A DNA stretch of 64,000 bases from CAZSLI01 sp964607705 (GTDB lineage: Bacteria; Actinomycetota; Coriobacteriia; Anaerosomatales; PHET01), in contig CAZSLI010000007.1 of assembly GCA_964607705.1 (NCBI GenBank), positions 1 through 64,000 of the forward strand, in the 5' to 3' direction. Below, piece after piece: positions 49,895-57,704 of this stretch (positions are counted from its first letter, which is position 1; every line of letters begins with the position of its first letter). A model generated the notes under the pieces. The model ran no database searches, had not been told where the DNA came from, and saw only the letters and a list, made by a program, of their open reading frames with translations. A program made the translations under genes and the position numbers.

Positions 49895-51679
49895 TTGGCC
49901 AAGGGCTCTCAGATCCGCAAGCGGCCCGTTCCGGCGAAGCCGGGGTGGCAGGCGTCCGTCTTGGTGGTCGCGGCGCTCGTCGGGCTCGTGGCGTCCTTCG
50001 GCACGCGAGGCCAGGCGCAGGCGGTCGATCTCGCAGCCGCCTGGCTGGGCGTCGCGGGCCTGCTGGGGTCGGCTGCCACCTGGTCGGTCTGGCGGACGCG
50101 AGGCGTGCCCGCGCCCTCGCGGCTGGCCGTTTCCGTTGGGTCCTTCGTCCTGTGGCTACTTGCCGCTTCGGTGCTCTCGGGGCGCGGCTGGAGCGCCTTC
50201 GCGGGCGAGACCACGAGCGGTCTGGGGTGGCTGTCCGTCGCGGCGTTGGTCGCGGTGGCTCTCGGTGGATGGGTCAGCGCCGAACCCTCCGCGTTGCTCG
50301 CCGGCCGCTATGCGTGGCTCGTCGTTCTCGGCGAGTCGCTCGCGCTGTTCTTGCAGCGCGCGACGGGTGCCGAGCTGATCGCCGGCACGCTCCCGAATTC
50401 GACGTACTTCGGCGAGGCGATCCTCCTGCTGTTGCCATGGACGCTTTCCGATGAACCGTCTGGCCGAGGGCTGGCTCGTTGGCGCCAGGAGGGTGTTGCG
50501 CTGCTGGCCGTCACGGCCCTTGCCGCATCGGGCGCCCGGGTTGCCGCTGTCGCGGGAGCCGTATGGCTCGTTTGGGCTGCAGGCAGGCGCCTCAACGGAG
50601 GACGTAGGCTGCGACTTGCCGTCGCTGCGGTCGTGATGGTCGCCGTCGTGGCCGCCGGGCTGGTGTTCGCGGCCGACGAGGTGTTGGGCTCGGCTGGCGT
50701 CAACGCGGCCGGCAAGCGGCCCCAGATGTGGGCGGCGGCAGTGGTTGCCGTCGCCGCAAGGCCGGCGCTCGGGTGGGGGGCCGATGGGTTCCTCGCTGGC
50801 GGGGCCGCGACGGTTTCTCGGCAACTGACCCGCGCCGGGCTCGTCTTCGGCCCCGGGTCCACGGACCCCCATAACCTGCTCGTGTGGGTGGCGGTCTCGG
50901 CGGGCCTCGTAGGTCTGGCCCTGTTCTGCTGGCTTGCCGTCGAAGTCGTGCTCGCATGGCGTCACCGACCTCGCCCCGCATACCGGGGACCAGCGGTATC
51001 CGGGGTCGTCATGTTCCTGTTCGTCCTGCTCACGGCGCCAGCGGCGGTCCAAGTCCTCCCGCTCTTCGGGCTGATGCTCGGCATCTCGTTGGGCGGTGCA
51101 CAGGCGCCACCAGTGGCGGCAGGGGCACGAAAGATATCGATGCTGGTCGGCAGCGCGGTGCTTGCTGTCGCCTCCTTCGTTCTCGCGGCCAACATGCTGA
51201 CGCGTGCACCCCTGGAGACTCCGGGTCCCGACGCATCGGTCAAGGTGGCGCCGATCTCTCTCGCCGTCACAAGGGTCTGGCCGTTCGATGCCCACCTCGC
51301 ATACCTGGCCTCACTGCACACCGGTTTCGCCGTGGTCGCTTCACCCGGACTTGTGGCCGAGGGCGTGGACCTGGCGCAGGCTCAGCGCGCGGCCGACCTC
51401 GACGCACGCAACCCGTTCTACGCCCTCGAGCTCGCACGCACGCGGCGCTTCTACCGCCAGCCGGCGGCCGACGTCGACACCGCGTTTCGCGAGACCCTCC
51501 GCCGCTACCCCGCTCTGCCGCTGGCCCATGCCGAGTACGCCGCGAGCCTGGCGTCGGCCGGAAGGCGGGCGGAGGCTCTTCGGCAGATCGAGCTCGCCGA
51601 AGCGCTCGATGCGGGAGACCCACAGGTCCAGGCCGCGCTCGACTCGGCACGAAAGGCGTTGGACGCGCCGCGTCCGTGA
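49895..51679 (+). CDS. PglL/Wzy_C-type membrane protein with TPR tail (copy 3)
   Basis: About 594 residues from TTG 49895, 10 nt after leuB; this is the first start codon after the leuB stop, and its SD is weak. About eleven membrane helices (25-440), a Wzy_C loop with GKRPQMWAAAVVAVAARPALGWGADG and STDPHN (the same DPHN histidine motif as 12444 and 38655), then a soluble helical tail with TPR-like units (DLDARNPFYALELARTR, SAGRRAEALRQIELAEAL). It lies inside the leu/ilv cluster and is probably co-transcribed with leuB. Function as in the other copies: glycan ligase, polymerase or protein O-glycosyltransferase. Confidence 0.72.
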   Translation: MAKGSQIRKRPVPAKPGWQASVLVVAALVGLVASFGTRGQAQAVDLAAAWLGVAGLLGSAATWSVWRTRGVPAPSRLAVSVGSFVLWLLAASVLSGRGWSAFAGETTSGLGWLSVAALVAVALGGWVSAEPSALLAGRYAWLVVLGESLALFLQRATGAELIAGTLPNSTYFGEAILLLLPWTLSDEPSGRGLARWRQEGVALLAVTALAASGARVAAVAGAVWLVWAAGRRLNGGRRLRLAVAAVVMVAVVAAGLVFAADEVLGSAGVNAAGKRPQMWAAAVVAVAARPALGWGADGFLAGGAATVSRQLTRAGLVFGPGSTDPHNLLVWVAVSAGLVGLALFCWLAVEVVLAWRHRPRPAYRGPAVSGVVMFLFVLLTAPAAVQVLPLFGLMLGISLGGAQAPPVAAGARKISMLVGSAVLAVASFVLAANMLTRAPLETPGPDASVKVAPISLAVTRVWPFDAHLAYLASLHTGFAVVASPGLVAEGVDLAQAQRAADLDARNPFYALELARTRRFYRQPAADVDTAFRETLRRYPALPLAHAEYAASLASAGRRAEALRQIELAEALDAGDPQVQAALDSARKALDAPRP

Positions 51680-51762
51680 CAGGTTGCTTCTACGCATCCT
51701 CGGTGGGCTCGTCTACACTGTACTGACCATTTCGCCGGATGTGAGAGAGGGGTGCGTGCGCG

Positions 51763-52677
51763 ATGTCGCTTCCGACCGTGGACAAGATCTGGATGGACGG
51801 CGAGCTCGTCGACTGGGATAAGGCCCAAGTCCACGTACTCACCCACGCACTGCACTACGGCTCGGGCGTATTCGAGGGGATCCGCTGCTACAAGACGGCC
51901 GATGGCCCCGCGGTGTTCCGCCTGCGCGAGCACATGGAGCGCCTCGAGCGCTCGGCGAAGATGCTGTTCATGGACATCCCGTGGTCCGTCGACGAGATGT
52001 GCGAGGCCGTCAAGGCCACGATCCGCGCGAACAACCTGCCTGCGTGCTACATCCGCCCGCTCGTCTTCCGCGGATACGGCGTCATGGGTCTCGACCCGAT
52101 CCCCGCGCCCGTGAACGTCACTATCGCCTGCTGGCCGTGGGAGACGTACATGGGCGAGGAGGCTCTCATCGAAGGCGTCGACGTGGGCGTCTCGAGCTGG
52201 CGCCAGCGTGGCATCAACGCCATGCCTCCCGCAGTCAAGGCGACCGGCAACTACCTCAACTCGTCGTTCGCGCGTATCGAGGCGAACCAGCACGGCTACA
52301 ACGAAGCCGTCATGCTCAACGAGGACGGCAAGGTCACTGAGGGCACGGGCGAGAACCTCTTCATCATCCGCGACGGCGTCATCTCCACGCCGCCGGTCTC
52401 CGACGGCCTCCTCGAAGGCATCACGCGCGACTCGATCATGGTCATCGCCGACGACCTCGGGTATCCGGTCCTCGAGGAATCGCTCGTGCGCACCGACCTC
52501 TACTGCGCCGACGAGATGTTCATGACCGGCTCCGCTGCAGAGCTCGTCCCGGTGCGCTCGGTGGATCATCGGGTCATCGGCCCGGCCGGCCCCATCACGC
52601 TCGACCTGCAGAAGACGTTCTTCCGCGTCGTCCGTGGCGAGGAGTCCGAGTACGAGGAGTGGCTCGACCGCGTGTAG
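51763..52677 (+). CDS. ilvE: Branched-chain amino acid aminotransferase
   Basis: A 304-residue fold-type IV PLP enzyme that makes valine, leucine and isoleucine from their 2-oxo acids. Seen: HALHYGSGVFEGIR at about residues 28-41, the PLP lysine in PPAVKATGNYLNS, NEDGKVTEGTGENLFI, and the ADEMFMTGSAAELVPV segment near the C-terminus. Length and motifs match the IlvE type rather than D-amino acid or aminodeoxychorismate enzymes. ATG 51763 has a purine-rich GAGAGAGGGG stretch upstream. It is followed after 15 nt by cimA. Confidence 0.95.
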   Translation: MSLPTVDKIWMDGELVDWDKAQVHVLTHALHYGSGVFEGIRCYKTADGPAVFRLREHMERLERSAKMLFMDIPWSVDEMCEAVKATIRANNLPACYIRPLVFRGYGVMGLDPIPAPVNVTIACWPWETYMGEEALIEGVDVGVSSWRQRGINAMPPAVKATGNYLNSSFARIEANQHGYNEAVMLNEDGKVTEGTGENLFIIRDGVISTPPVSDGLLEGITRDSIMVIADDLGYPVLEESLVRTDLYCADEMFMTGSAAELVPVRSVDHRVIGPAGPITLDLQKTFFRVVRGEESEYEEWLDRV

Positions 52678-52692
52678 CGGCCGCACACGACG

Positions 52693-54240
52693 ATGGTCAC
52701 CATCTACGACACCACGCTTCGGGACGGCACCCAGCGTGAGGGGCTGTCGCTTTCCGTCGAGGACAAGCTGCGTATCGCGGCGAAGCTCGACCTGCTCGGC
52801 GTGCACTACGTCGAGGGGGGCTTCCCGGGCTCGAACCCAAAGGACATCGAGTTCTTCGAGCGTGCGCGGGATCTGAAGCTCGAGAATGCCGTCATCAGCG
52901 CCTTCGGCTCCACCTGCCACAAGGACTCCTCGGCTGCCGAGGACACGGGCCTGAACGCGCTGCTCGAGACCGGCTGCCGGGCGCTCTGCATCTTCGGCAA
53001 GGCGTGGACGGTCCACGTGACCGAGACCTTGCAGACCACGCTCGAGCGCAACGTCGAGATGGTCCGCGAATCCGTTGCATACCTGAAGGCGTCGGGGCGT
53101 ACCGTCTTCTTCGATGCCGAGCACTTCTTCGACGGGTACAAGGCAGACGCCACCTACGCGCTCGAGGTCTGTCGTGCGGCTGCCGATGCCGGCGCGGACG
53201 CGGTCGTCCTGTGCGATACGAACGGCGGAACACTGCCCCACGAGGTGCTTCGGATCGTGCGCGAGGTGGGCCTGGCGGTGGACGTGCCGCTCGGCATCCA
53301 CGCGCACAACGACGCCGCGTGTGCGGTCGCAAACTCGCTCGTCGCCGTCAAGGCGGGCTGCGTGCAGGTGCAGGGGACCATGAACGGCTACGGCGAACGC
53401 GCCGGCAACGCGGACCTTACCAGCATCATCCCTGGCCTCATGCTCAAGATGGGCCTTCCCTGTATCGATGATGACCGACTGCCGCTACTCACCGAGGTCG
53501 CGAACTTCGTGGCCGAGACCGCGAACATCAACCCGAATCCGCACCAGCCCTACACCGGTGCGAGCGCGTTCGCTCACAAGGGTGGAGTACACGCGAGCGC
53601 GGCGGCTCGCCTGCCCGAGGCGTACGAGCACGTGGACCCCACGCGTGTCGGCAACCTGGCCCGCGTGGTCGTCAGTGAACTCGCGGGCAGGGCATCGCTC
53701 ACCCTCAAGGCGCAGGAGATGGGGATCGAGCTGTCGGGCGACACCGCGGCCGAGGTGCTCGACTCGATCAAGGACCTCGAGTACGAGGGTTACAGCTTCG
53801 AGGCTGCCGACGCGTCTCTCGACCTGATGCTCCGCAAGCGCCTCGGCACCTACGAGCCGTTCTTCCGACTCGAGAGCTTTCGCGTGATCGCCGAGAAGCG
53901 CGAGGATGGCCGGGTCATGACTGAGGCCACCATCAAGGTCCACGTGCAGGGACACCGCTTCATCGCCACTGCCGAGGGCAACGGTCCCGTCAACGCGCTG
54001 GACAAGGCGCTCCGTATCGCGATCGGGCGCTACTACCCGCGCCTCGAAGAGATCGAGCTTGCGGACTTCAAGGTGCGCGTGCTCGAGGGGAAGAAGGGCA
54101 CGGGTGCCGTCACCCGCGTGCTCATAGAGACGGCGGACGCGCAGCGCGAGTGGGGTACCGTCGGGGTATCGGAGAACATCATCGAGGCCTCGTGGGAGGC
54201 GCTCGTGGACGCGGTGGAATACGGCCTCTCCAAAGAGTGA
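52693..54240 (+). CDS. cimA: Citramalate synthase
   Basis: A 515-residue LeuA-superfamily enzyme that condenses acetyl-CoA with pyruvate, the entry to isoleucine without threonine deaminase. Seen: IYDTTLRDGTQREGLSLSVEDKL, YVEGGFPGSNPKD, IHAHNDAACAVANSL (metal His pair), QGTMNGYGERAGNADL, and KGGVHASAAARLPEAYEH. These distinguish the CimA-type group from LeuA (at 3608). A C-terminal regulatory domain of about 130 residues is present. It ends the ilvE-cimA pair. Product citramalate would be processed by LeuCD and LeuB. Confidence 0.92.
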   Translation: MVTIYDTTLRDGTQREGLSLSVEDKLRIAAKLDLLGVHYVEGGFPGSNPKDIEFFERARDLKLENAVISAFGSTCHKDSSAAEDTGLNALLETGCRALCIFGKAWTVHVTETLQTTLERNVEMVRESVAYLKASGRTVFFDAEHFFDGYKADATYALEVCRAAADAGADAVVLCDTNGGTLPHEVLRIVREVGLAVDVPLGIHAHNDAACAVANSLVAVKAGCVQVQGTMNGYGERAGNADLTSIIPGLMLKMGLPCIDDDRLPLLTEVANFVAETANINPNPHQPYTGASAFAHKGGVHASAAARLPEAYEHVDPTRVGNLARVVVSELAGRASLTLKAQEMGIELSGDTAAEVLDSIKDLEYEGYSFEAADASLDLMLRKRLGTYEPFFRLESFRVIAEKREDGRVMTEATIKVHVQGHRFIATAEGNGPVNALDKALRIAIGRYYPRLEEIELADFKVRVLEGKKGTGAVTRVLIETADAQREWGTVGVSENIIEASWEALVDAVEYGLSKE

Positions 54241-54348
54241 TCGGCGTCACCGTTTACCGACAACGCAGTGCTCGCAGGCAGGAGTGTGGTCATGAGGACG
54301 GAAAGACGCGATAGCCCCGATCCTCTCGACCGCCTCAGGGAGCTCCGC

Positions 54349-55122
54349 ATGCGTGTAGTGCGAGTGCTGTACGAGGGCGACTGCCGATACGGACTCGCAG
54401 ACGAACACACAGTCACCCTGATCGATGATGAGCCATTCGCCGCCTGGGAACCCGAGGGCAACCTGCAGCTGGTCGAAGCGCGCCTGCTCCCACCGGCCGT
54501 GCCCACCAAGGTCATCTGTGTCGGCCTGAACTACCGCGAGCACATCAAGGAGATGGGTCATGACTTCCCTGTGGAGCCGGTCATCTTCATGAAGCCGCCC
54601 ACTGCGGTCATCGGGCCCGGTCAGACGGTACCCCTGCCCGAGGGCGCCGGGCGCATCGACTACGAAGCAGAGCTCGGCGTGGTCATCGGACGCCGCACCC
54701 ACATGGCCACCCCCCAGCAGGCGGCGGCGAATGTCCTGGGCTTCACGTGCGGAAACGACGTCACAGCCCGCGAACTCCAGTCACGAGACGGGCAGTGGAC
54801 GCGGGCCAAGGGTTTCGATGGGTTCTGCCCGCTAGGTCCCTGGGTCGACACCGACCTGGACGTGAGCGACCTCTTGCTCGAGTGCTACGTGAACGGTGAG
54901 CTGCGCCAGCAAGCGCGCACGAGCGACATGGTGTTCGATCCCTACACGCTCGTCAGCTTCGTCAGCCAGGTCATGACGCTGGTACCCGGAGATGTGATCC
55001 TCACCGGAACCCCCGGGGGGATCGGTCCGCTGCACGCAGGTGACTCGGTCGAGGTGCGGATCGAGGGGATAGGTTCGCTCGTCAATCCCGTCGGCGTGCC
55101 GGTGCCGACGACCGTCGGCTAA
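54349..55122 (+). CDS. Fumarylacetoacetate hydrolase-family protein
   Basis: A 257-residue FAH-fold enzyme. Seen: VICVGLNYREHIKEMGHDFP, IFMKPPTAVIGPG, the metal-binding DYEAELGVVIGR, GNDVTARELQ, AKGFDGFCPLGPW and TGTPGGIGP. The family holds hydrolases, decarboxylases and isomerases of beta-keto acids (for example oxaloacetate decarboxylase or HpcE-type isomerase); the true reaction is not clear. ATG 54349 has AGGGAG 6 nt upstream and starts the usual family N-terminus (MRVVRVLYEGDCRYG); an upstream ATG at 54292 would add 19 residues. There is no obvious operon partner. Confidence 0.88.
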   Translation: MRVVRVLYEGDCRYGLADEHTVTLIDDEPFAAWEPEGNLQLVEARLLPPAVPTKVICVGLNYREHIKEMGHDFPVEPVIFMKPPTAVIGPGQTVPLPEGAGRIDYEAELGVVIGRRTHMATPQQAAANVLGFTCGNDVTARELQSRDGQWTRAKGFDGFCPLGPWVDTDLDVSDLLLECYVNGELRQQARTSDMVFDPYTLVSFVSQVMTLVPGDVILTGTPGGIGPLHAGDSVEVRIEGIGSLVNPVGVPVPTTVG

Positions 55123-55173
55123 GGCACGGTCGCCGAGGGTCTGGCCGCACGCGGGCACAGGCCCGTGGCGGAG

Positions 55174-55201
55174 CTGTCGGCCTGTAGTGGTACGGTATAC
55201 A
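55174..55201 (+). promoter_or_regulatory. Possible promoter of the MFS transporter gene
   Basis: CTGTCG (55174-55179) and TATACA (55196-55201) are 16 nt apart, 55 nt before the ATG at 55257. The -10 is good and the -35 is weak. Confidence 0.4.
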
Positions 55202-55256
55202 TTCCTGTTCGTTTTGTATGCAACGGGGCGCTCGAGCGCCTCTTCGGAGTGTCTTT

Positions 55257-56507
55257 ATGTTCGTCGACCGCAACACCACACTCGTCACGATCGCTCGCTT
55301 TGTCGCACGGCTCGGTGGCGAGGCGGCGTTCTTCATCGGCGTCTGGGGCATGGCGGCGTACCGGTTCGACGCATCGCCCTCGCAGATCGCTGCACTCATG
55401 GCCGTCCTCGCCGTCACTTCGATGATCGGCTCATCGATCGCCGGCGTGCTCGTCGACCGTTACGGTCCCAGAAACGTGCTCGTCGGAGCGCAGATCGTGT
55501 ACGTGCCGATCGCGATCGGTGTCACGTTCGTCGGCAGCATCGAGGGACTCATCGCGGCATGCGCACTCTTCGGCGTCTCCACCGCGCCGATCATGACGGC
55601 CACCGGTTCGTTCGCGCCGTACCTCACCCAGTCCGGCGAGGGGATCGAGCGAGTGAACGCGCTACTCGAAGGCGCGGGGGCGCTTTCATTCGTCGTGGGT
55701 CCCGCGCTGGGGGCCGTGGCGGCGAAGGCGTTCGGCATCGAGTCGGTGTTCTACCTTGATGCGCTGCTCACGACGGCAGGCGTGCTCTTGGTGCTGCCGG
55801 TAAGCACTCCTCCGTCCGCTCGGGAGGAGGGGCGCCATCCCTTCGCGGAGCTCACTGACGGGCTCAAGCTCGTCTACACAACGCGCCCGATCCGCTACTA
55901 CGTGCTCATGGGGACGCTCGTCTGGTTCAGCTTCGGCGCGTTCGGTGCTCTTGAGCCGCTGTTCTACCGCGACGTCGTGGGCACTGGCGTGGAGACCATC
56001 GGCTGGATGAACTCGATCTTCGGCGCCGGCATCGCGCTCGGGGCGTGGGTGCTCACGCGGTTGCCGTCGCGCGCGACGACCGCGCGTGGACTGGCTCTCG
56101 GCGTGACACTCGTCGGGTTCGGGTCCGTGCTCTACATCGGGACGACCCAACTGGCGGTCATCGCACTGGGGGCCTTCGTTTGGGGCGCCGTGATCGGCGG
56201 CGTGGAGCCGCTGCTCAGGACGCTGATGCAACTCGATGCGCCCGAGGACTACGTGGGACGCGTCATGGGCACCGCACAGCTCCACCGTTCTGCCGGCGAG
56301 CTCGTCCCGCTGGCTGTGGCACCCGCGCTCGCGGCCCGCTTCGGCGTCCAGGCCGTGATGGTGGGCGGCGGCGTCGTCGCCGCCGTGATCGCCGTAGGGA
56401 CCCTCGGCCACGCTGCGTCGATCGATCGCGGCGGTCACCGGATCCGGGGTCGCGTGACGGTCGAGGAGGCCATGCCCCGCGATGAGCCGATCAGTCCGAT
56501 CACCTAA
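55257..56507 (+). CDS. Major facilitator superfamily transporter
   Basis: A 416-residue MFS protein with about twelve membrane helices. Seen: VARLGGEAAFFIGVWGMAAY in helix 1, the loop 2-3 motif GVLVDRYGPRNVLVGAQ (G-x3-D-R-x-G-x-R), and a central cytoplasmic loop near residue 190-210. It resembles the MFS_3/EntS-like efflux group; the substrate is unknown. ATG 55257 has GGAG 7 nt upstream; an in-frame ATG at 55218 has none. It stands alone between the FAH gene and a membrane-protein gene. Confidence 0.85.
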   Translation: MFVDRNTTLVTIARFVARLGGEAAFFIGVWGMAAYRFDASPSQIAALMAVLAVTSMIGSSIAGVLVDRYGPRNVLVGAQIVYVPIAIGVTFVGSIEGLIAACALFGVSTAPIMTATGSFAPYLTQSGEGIERVNALLEGAGALSFVVGPALGAVAAKAFGIESVFYLDALLTTAGVLLVLPVSTPPSAREEGRHPFAELTDGLKLVYTTRPIRYYVLMGTLVWFSFGAFGALEPLFYRDVVGTGVETIGWMNSIFGAGIALGAWVLTRLPSRATTARGLALGVTLVGFGSVLYIGTTQLAVIALGAFVWGAVIGGVEPLLRTLMQLDAPEDYVGRVMGTAQLHRSAGELVPLAVAPALAARFGVQAVMVGGGVVAAVIAVGTLGHAASIDRGGHRIRGRVTVEEAMPRDEPISPIT

Positions 56508-56604
56508 AAGGACACTGTTTCAGTAAGAGTTGACCTAAGTCATGTCTGCGGATGCGGGATGATGCGAGACTCGCTGCGTTGCGTCTTCCCGAAGGAGCAT
56601 TCCG

Positions 56605-57255
56605 ATGACCGACACCGCACAGATCGCTCTTGCCGAGGAACCGCCGGTTCTCGATACCTATAGCCTCGTCTACTCGTTCGTCCTCATGTTCCTGCTCCCC
56701 GGCGTGGTGCTGCTGAACAGACTTCCTTGGGGGGACGACCGCAGCGGGACCTACACGCTTCCGTACGTATCCCTCGTCACGGTGCCCTTCCTTCTCGGCA
56801 TCCTGTTGACGTTCCTGACGGACAGCGACGATGGCGCTCGAAAGATCGCCATCCGTTTCCTCGTGCTCACTCCGCTCATCCTCCTGACGGGCGTGACGAT
56901 CATGTTCCTCACGTCGATCGTCATGGTGCCTGCGAGCAGGCTCGTCGGCATCAAGGAGCAGGGACTCTTCTCGTTCTGGTGGGTGAGCTTCTTCATCGTG
57001 GCCGCGCCCCTGGTGTGGGCCCTCATCAAGCGCGTGCGAGGCCCCTTCAGCCTGAAGCGGGCTCTGCAGGTGGGGGTGCTGTTGCTGTCGCTTGGGCTGG
57101 TGATCGGACTGACGTACGTGACGCTGATGACCGACATCACGCTCATAGAGGTGGTGCGCAAGGACATCGTCATCTACGTCGTCGGCGCCATGAGCTGGTA
57201 CGGGCCTTCGTTCGGTCTTGCGGCCGGCATCTGGCGCCGCTCGGGCCTCGTCTAG
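56605..57255 (+). CDS. Hypothetical six-helix membrane protein
   Basis: A 216-residue protein with about six hydrophobic helices (near residues 20-38, 53-70, 82-105, 120-142, 153-172 and 182-205) and short loops. No family motif is recognised. ATG 56605 has AAGGAG 8 nt upstream, and codon use is like its neighbours, so it is a real gene. Upstream lies a TTGACC hexamer (about 56532) with no matching -10. Confidence 0.7.
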   Translation: MTDTAQIALAEEPPVLDTYSLVYSFVLMFLLPGVVLLNRLPWGDDRSGTYTLPYVSLVTVPFLLGILLTFLTDSDDGARKIAIRFLVLTPLILLTGVTIMFLTSIVMVPASRLVGIKEQGLFSFWWVSFFIVAAPLVWALIKRVRGPFSLKRALQVGVLLLSLGLVIGLTYVTLMTDITLIEVVRKDIVIYVVGAMSWYGPSFGLAAGIWRRSGLV

Positions 57256-57324
57256 AGAGCACCCGCCGCTCGTCGGCAGCAGGCGCCGTTCGGCTATCCA
57301 CAGGCACAGCATGTCGGCCCTGCG

Positions 57325-57333
57325 TGCTACGCT
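57325..57333 (+). promoter_or_regulatory. Extended -10 element upstream of the TrpR-fold regulator gene
   Basis: TGCTACGCT, identical to the element before leuD, 48 nt before ATG 57382. It would drive the regulator and dnaE, which are 17 nt apart. Confidence 0.4.
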
Positions 57334-57381
57334 GGCCGCGATATCTTGTGGTCGCCGGGCGTAGGGGAAGCACCGTCACTC

Positions 57382-57687
57382 ATGACTGAAGACCGTCTCC
57401 GCACACCGGAGGTGGAGGAGCTCTTGCGGGCTCTGCTCACCCTCGAAGATGCCGAAACCGCATATGCGCTCCTGCTCGATCTGTGCACCGTGCGCGAGAT
57501 CCAGGAGATGGCGCAGCGGCTCGAGGTCGCTCGCATGCTTGCTGCCGGAGATCACTACACCGCCATCCAGGAGGCCACGGGCGCCTCGGCGACAACCATC
57601 TCGCGCGTGAGCAAGGCGCTCAACTACGGCGCCGACGGCTACCGGCGCGTCCTCGAGCGGCTCAGCGACGAGCCGACCGTCCGCTAG
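57382..57687 (+). CDS. YerC/YecD-family TrpR-fold DNA-binding protein
   Basis: A 101-residue all-helical protein of the Trp repressor superfamily. Seen: LCTVREIQEMAQRLEVARML followed by the helix-turn-helix GDHYTAIQEATGASATTISRVSKALNYG, the YerC/YecD signature. Such proteins are small regulators of unknown effector, often seen near DNA metabolism or histidine/tryptophan genes. ATG 57382 fits the family length; an upstream GTG at 57346 would add 12 residues. It is 17 nt before dnaE, so the two may be co-transcribed; a link to the his operon downstream is possible but unproven. Confidence 0.85.
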   Translation: MTEDRLRTPEVEELLRALLTLEDAETAYALLLDLCTVREIQEMAQRLEVARMLAAGDHYTAIQEATGASATTISRVSKALNYGADGYRRVLERLSDEPTVR

Positions 57688-57704
57688 CAGAGGGAAGTCC
57701 CAGC

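Noticed and set aside
52693..54240. Second 2-isopropylmalate synthase
   Set aside because: The motifs GGFPGSNPKD and QGTMNGYGERAGN fit the citramalate synthase group, and leuA is present at 3608.
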